Shown here one piece after another: positions 4,122 to 6,133 of a stretch of DNA of 6,133 nucleotides (position 1 is its first letter; each line of letters opens with the position of its first letter). The notes under the pieces were generated by a model, which made no database searches, was not told the origin of the DNA, and saw only the letters and a list, made by a program, of their open reading frames with translations. This stretch comes from an uncultured Oscillospiraceae bacterium (GTDB taxonomy: Bacteria; Bacillota; Clostridia; Oscillospirales; Oscillospiraceae), in contig CAJUSG010000078.1 of assembly GCA_910589085.1 (NCBI GenBank), forward strand, positions 1-6,133, read 5' to 3'. Both the position numbers and the translations under genes were made by a program.

Positions 4122-6133
4122 TTACTCCTCGCCGAACATCTTCTCCAGACGGGTCAGCTTCTCAAAGCGCTTCTTGGCGGTCTCCTCATTGAGGGCAAAC
4201 AGCTCCTTGGCACGGTCGGGGAAGGACCGGGTCAGAGCGGAGTAGCGGGCCTCGTTGAGCAGGAACTCCTGATAGCCGCCGGCGGGAGCCTTGCTGTCCA
4301 GAATGAAGGGGTTCTTGCCCTCCTTCTTCAGGTCGGGGTTGAAGCGGAACAGATTCCAGTAGCCGCACTCCACGGCCTTCTTCATCTCAACCTGGCAGTT
4401 GGCCATGCCGCCCTTGATGGAGTGCATCTCGCAGGGGGAGTAGCCGATGATGAGGGAGGGGCCGTGATAGGCCTCGGCCTCGGCAATGGCCTTCAGGGTC
4501 TGGTTGGGGTTGGCGCCCATGGACACCTGGGCCACATAGACATAGCCGTAGGTCATGGCGATCTCGGTGAGGGACTTCTTGGGCATCACCTTACCAGCGG
4601 CGGCAAACTGAGCCACCTGGCCGATGTTGGAGGCCTTGGAGGCCTGACCGCCGGTGTTGGAGTACACCTCGGTGTCGAAGACGAAGATGTTCACATCCTC
4701 GCCGGAGGCCAGCACATGGTCCACACCGCCGTAGCCGATGTCGTAGGCCCAGCCGTCGCCGCCGAAGATCCACACGGACTTCTTGGCCAGGTAGTCCTTC
4801 TCAGCCAGAATGTCGGCCACCAGCTTGCAGGCGTCGCAGTCGCAGAACTTGGCGCCGGAGGCCTTCAGCTCCTGGGCATGGGCCAGCATAGCGCCCTTCT
4901 TGTCGCCAAAGACCTTGTCGGCCTCGGGGCTGGAGATAAAGGCGATGCAGGCGTCCACCGGCATGATGCTCTCCTCCAGCAGCTTGACGTACTCCTTGGT
5001 GGCCTCAGCGTTGGCCTTGCCGTCCTCCATGGTGTCCAGCCACTTCTGAGCGGCATCCTTCAGGGGCTGATAGGTGTGGGGCACGGCGATGAGGGCCTCG
5101 GTCTTGGCCTTCAGGCGCTCGCGGATGGCCTTCTGGCCCAGATACATGCCCAGGCCGTGCTCGGCGTTGTCCTCAAACAGGGAGTTGGCCCAGGCGGGAC
5201 CCTTGCCCTCGGGGGTGGTGGCGTAGGGAGAGGTCGCGGCGGGACCGCCCCAGATGGAGGAGCAGCCGGTGGCGTTGGAGATATACATCCGGTCGCCGAA
5301 GAGCTGGGTGATGAGACGGGCATAGGCGGTCTCGGCGCAGCCGGCGCAGGAGCCGGAGAACTCCAGCAGAGGCTTCTTGAACTGGGAGCCCTTGACGGAC
5401 AGGTCGGCCATCTCCTCCTTGACAGAGACATTGGCCACCATATAGTTGAACACGTCCTGCTGGGCGGCCTCCTGCTCCTGGGGCACCATGGCCAGAGCGT
5501 CCACCGGGCAGGTCTTCACGCACACGGAGCAGCCCATGCAGTCCAGGGGGCTGACGGCGATGGTGAACTTGTACTGGCCCTTGCCCTTGCCGGCCTTCAC
5601 GTCCACGATCTTGGCAGCCTCGGGGGCGTTTGCCGCCTCGTCCTCGGTGAGGGCGAAGGGACGGATGGTGGCGTGGGGGCAGACATAGGAGCACTGGTTG
5701 CACTGGATGCACTTGCTGGAGTCCCACTGAGGCACGGCAACGGCTACACCGCGCTTCTCATAGGCGGCGGCGCCCAGCTCGAAGGTGCCGTCGGCGTAGG
5801 GCTCGAAGGCGGAGACGGGCAGGCTGTCGCCGTCCATCCGGTCCACCGGGTCGAGGACGTTGTTCACCAGATCCACCAGCTTGACAGGACCGGTGTGCTT
5901 GCTCTCCACGGGGACGTCCTGGGCGTCCTTCCAGGAGGCTGGGACCTCGAACTTGGTGAAGGCGGAGGCGCCGGCGTCGATGGCCTTGTGGTTCATGTCC
6001 ACAACGTCCTGGCCCTTCTTCAGGTAGGAGTGGGTGGCGGCATCCTTCATATACTGGATGGCCTCGGCCTCGGGCATCACCTTGGCCAGCTTGAAGAAGG
6101 CGGACTGGAGAATGGTGTTGGTGCGCTTGCCCA
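4122..6133 (-). CDS. nifJ: Pyruvate:ferredoxin (flavodoxin) oxidoreductase, C-terminal part, 5' end outside the window
   Basis: This enzyme makes acetyl-CoA and CO2 from pyruvate and CoA, passing two electrons to ferredoxin or flavodoxin, in the cytoplasm of anaerobes. The window holds the last 669 residues of a protein normally about 1170-1200 long; the frame is open to the right edge, so the GTG at 6080 is not the start. Numbering from the first full codon at 6131, the ferredoxin-like domain has two CxxCxxCxxxC clusters: C141, C144, C147, C151 and C198, C201, C204, C208. The thiamine diphosphate domain starts with CAGC (C262, C265), then C290 in NATGCSS and C567 in SPCEMH, the expected ligands of the proximal 4Fe-4S cluster. 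The thiamine-diphosphate and Mg site is GDGWAYDIGYGG (458-469) plus DTEVYSNTGG (486-495). All catalytic and cluster residues in this part are intact. A longer segment before GDGW contains CDCDAC (C430, C432, C435). The protein ends shortly after the conserved NEARYSALTRSFP. A terminator follows 22 bp beyond the TAA stop. Confidence 0.97.
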   Translation of the reverse strand, partial: GKRTNTILQSAFFKLAKVMPEAEAIQYMKDAATHSYLKKGQDVVDMNHKAIDAGASAFTKFEVPASWKDAQDVPVESKHTGPVKLVDLVNNVLDPVDRMDGDSLPVSAFEPYADGTFELGAAAYEKRGVAVAVPQWDSSKCIQCNQCSYVCPHATIRPFALTEDEAANAPEAAKIVDVKAGKGKGQYKFTIAVSPLDCMGCSVCVKTCPVDALAMVPQEQEAAQQDVFNYMVANVSVKEEMADLSVKGSQFKKPLLEFSGSCAGCAETAYARLITQLFGDRMYISNATGCSSIWGGPAATSPYATTPEGKGPAWANSLFEDNAEHGLGMYLGQKAIRERLKAKTEALIAVPHTYQPLKDAAQKWLDTMEDGKANAEATKEYVKLLEESIMPVDACIAFISSPEADKVFGDKKGAMLAHAQELKASGAKFCDCDACKLVADILAEKDYLAKKSVWIFGGDGWAYDIGYGGVDHVLASGEDVNIFVFDTEVYSNTGGQASKASNIGQVAQFAAAGKVMPKKSLTEIAMTYGYVYVAQVSMGANPNQTLKAIAEAEAYHGPSLIIGYSPCEMHSIKGGMANCQVEMKKAVECGYWNLFRFNPDLKKEGKNPFILDSKAPAGGYQEFLLNEARYSALTRSFPDRAKELFALNEETAKKRFEKLTRLEKMFGEE

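Noticed and set aside
3773..4245. Plus-strand reading frames of 139 and 77 residues
   Set aside because: They run across the operon promoter, the nifJ terminator and the antisense end of nifJ, with no domain or ribosome binding site.
4186..5727. Several Arg/Pro-rich frames on both strands inside nifJ
   Set aside because: They are out-of-frame shadows of a gene whose reading frame is firmly set by cluster cysteines and cofactor motifs.
6078..6080. GTG at 6080 as the start of the oxidoreductase
   Set aside because: The same frame continues to the window edge with family-like sequence (RTNTILQSAFFKL), so the gene is simply cut by the window.

Overview
The window looks like chromosome from an anaerobic, Gram-positive Firmicute, most likely a GC-rich gut clostridium of the Oscillospiraceae type (relatives of Flavonifractor, Lawsonibacter or Intestinimonas). 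This is inferred from a pyruvate:ferredoxin oxidoreductase, three-repeat SLH cell-wall anchoring, an SH3b-NlpC/P60 wall hydrolase, strong AGGAGG-type ribosome binding sites and a consensus sigma-A promoter. No sequence search was run, so the family placement is provisional.

Layout. Positions 1-131 hold the terminator of an off-window gene and then a GC-rich block that can fold into a multi-hairpin structure. From 132 to 2099 (+) lies a secreted protein of 655 residues: signal peptide, RCC1-type beta-propeller repeats, then three C-terminal SLH domains. It ends at a strong terminator (2147-2192). From 2193 to 2505 there is no intact gene, only a short remnant of another SLH gene on the minus strand, an inverted repeat, and the terminator of the next minus-strand gene. 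From 2506 to 3767 (-) is a two-gene unit: a 96-residue conserved-looking protein of unknown function followed 32 bp later by a secreted NlpC/P60 peptidoglycan hydrolase with two SH3b domains. Its promoter (TTGACA, 17 bp, TACAAT) lies at 3821-3849 and is covered by five TGTWAH hexamers, four of them set at exact 11-bp steps within two groups. From 4063 to the right edge (-) is the C-terminal part of nifJ/por, ending in a 17-bp perfect terminator; its N-terminal half is outside the window.

How the parts relate. Two of the four genes act at the cell envelope: a wall-anchored surface protein and a wall hydrolase. The operator-like array over the hydrolase promoter matches the WalR (YycF) box, TGTWAH-N5-TGTWAH, and WalR is the regulator that controls wall hydrolases in other Firmicutes. 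The most useful observation in the window is therefore a likely envelope-stress-controlled operon that includes an uncharacterised small protein. nifJ is a core energy-metabolism gene and is insulated from that operon by its own terminator.

The RCC1-SLH gene is a compositional mosaic: sampled 60-bp lines in the RCC1 part have about 37-48% GC, while the SLH part has about 62-63%, like the minus-strand genes. I did not find a clearly new defence system, mobile element, CRISPR array or RNA gene.
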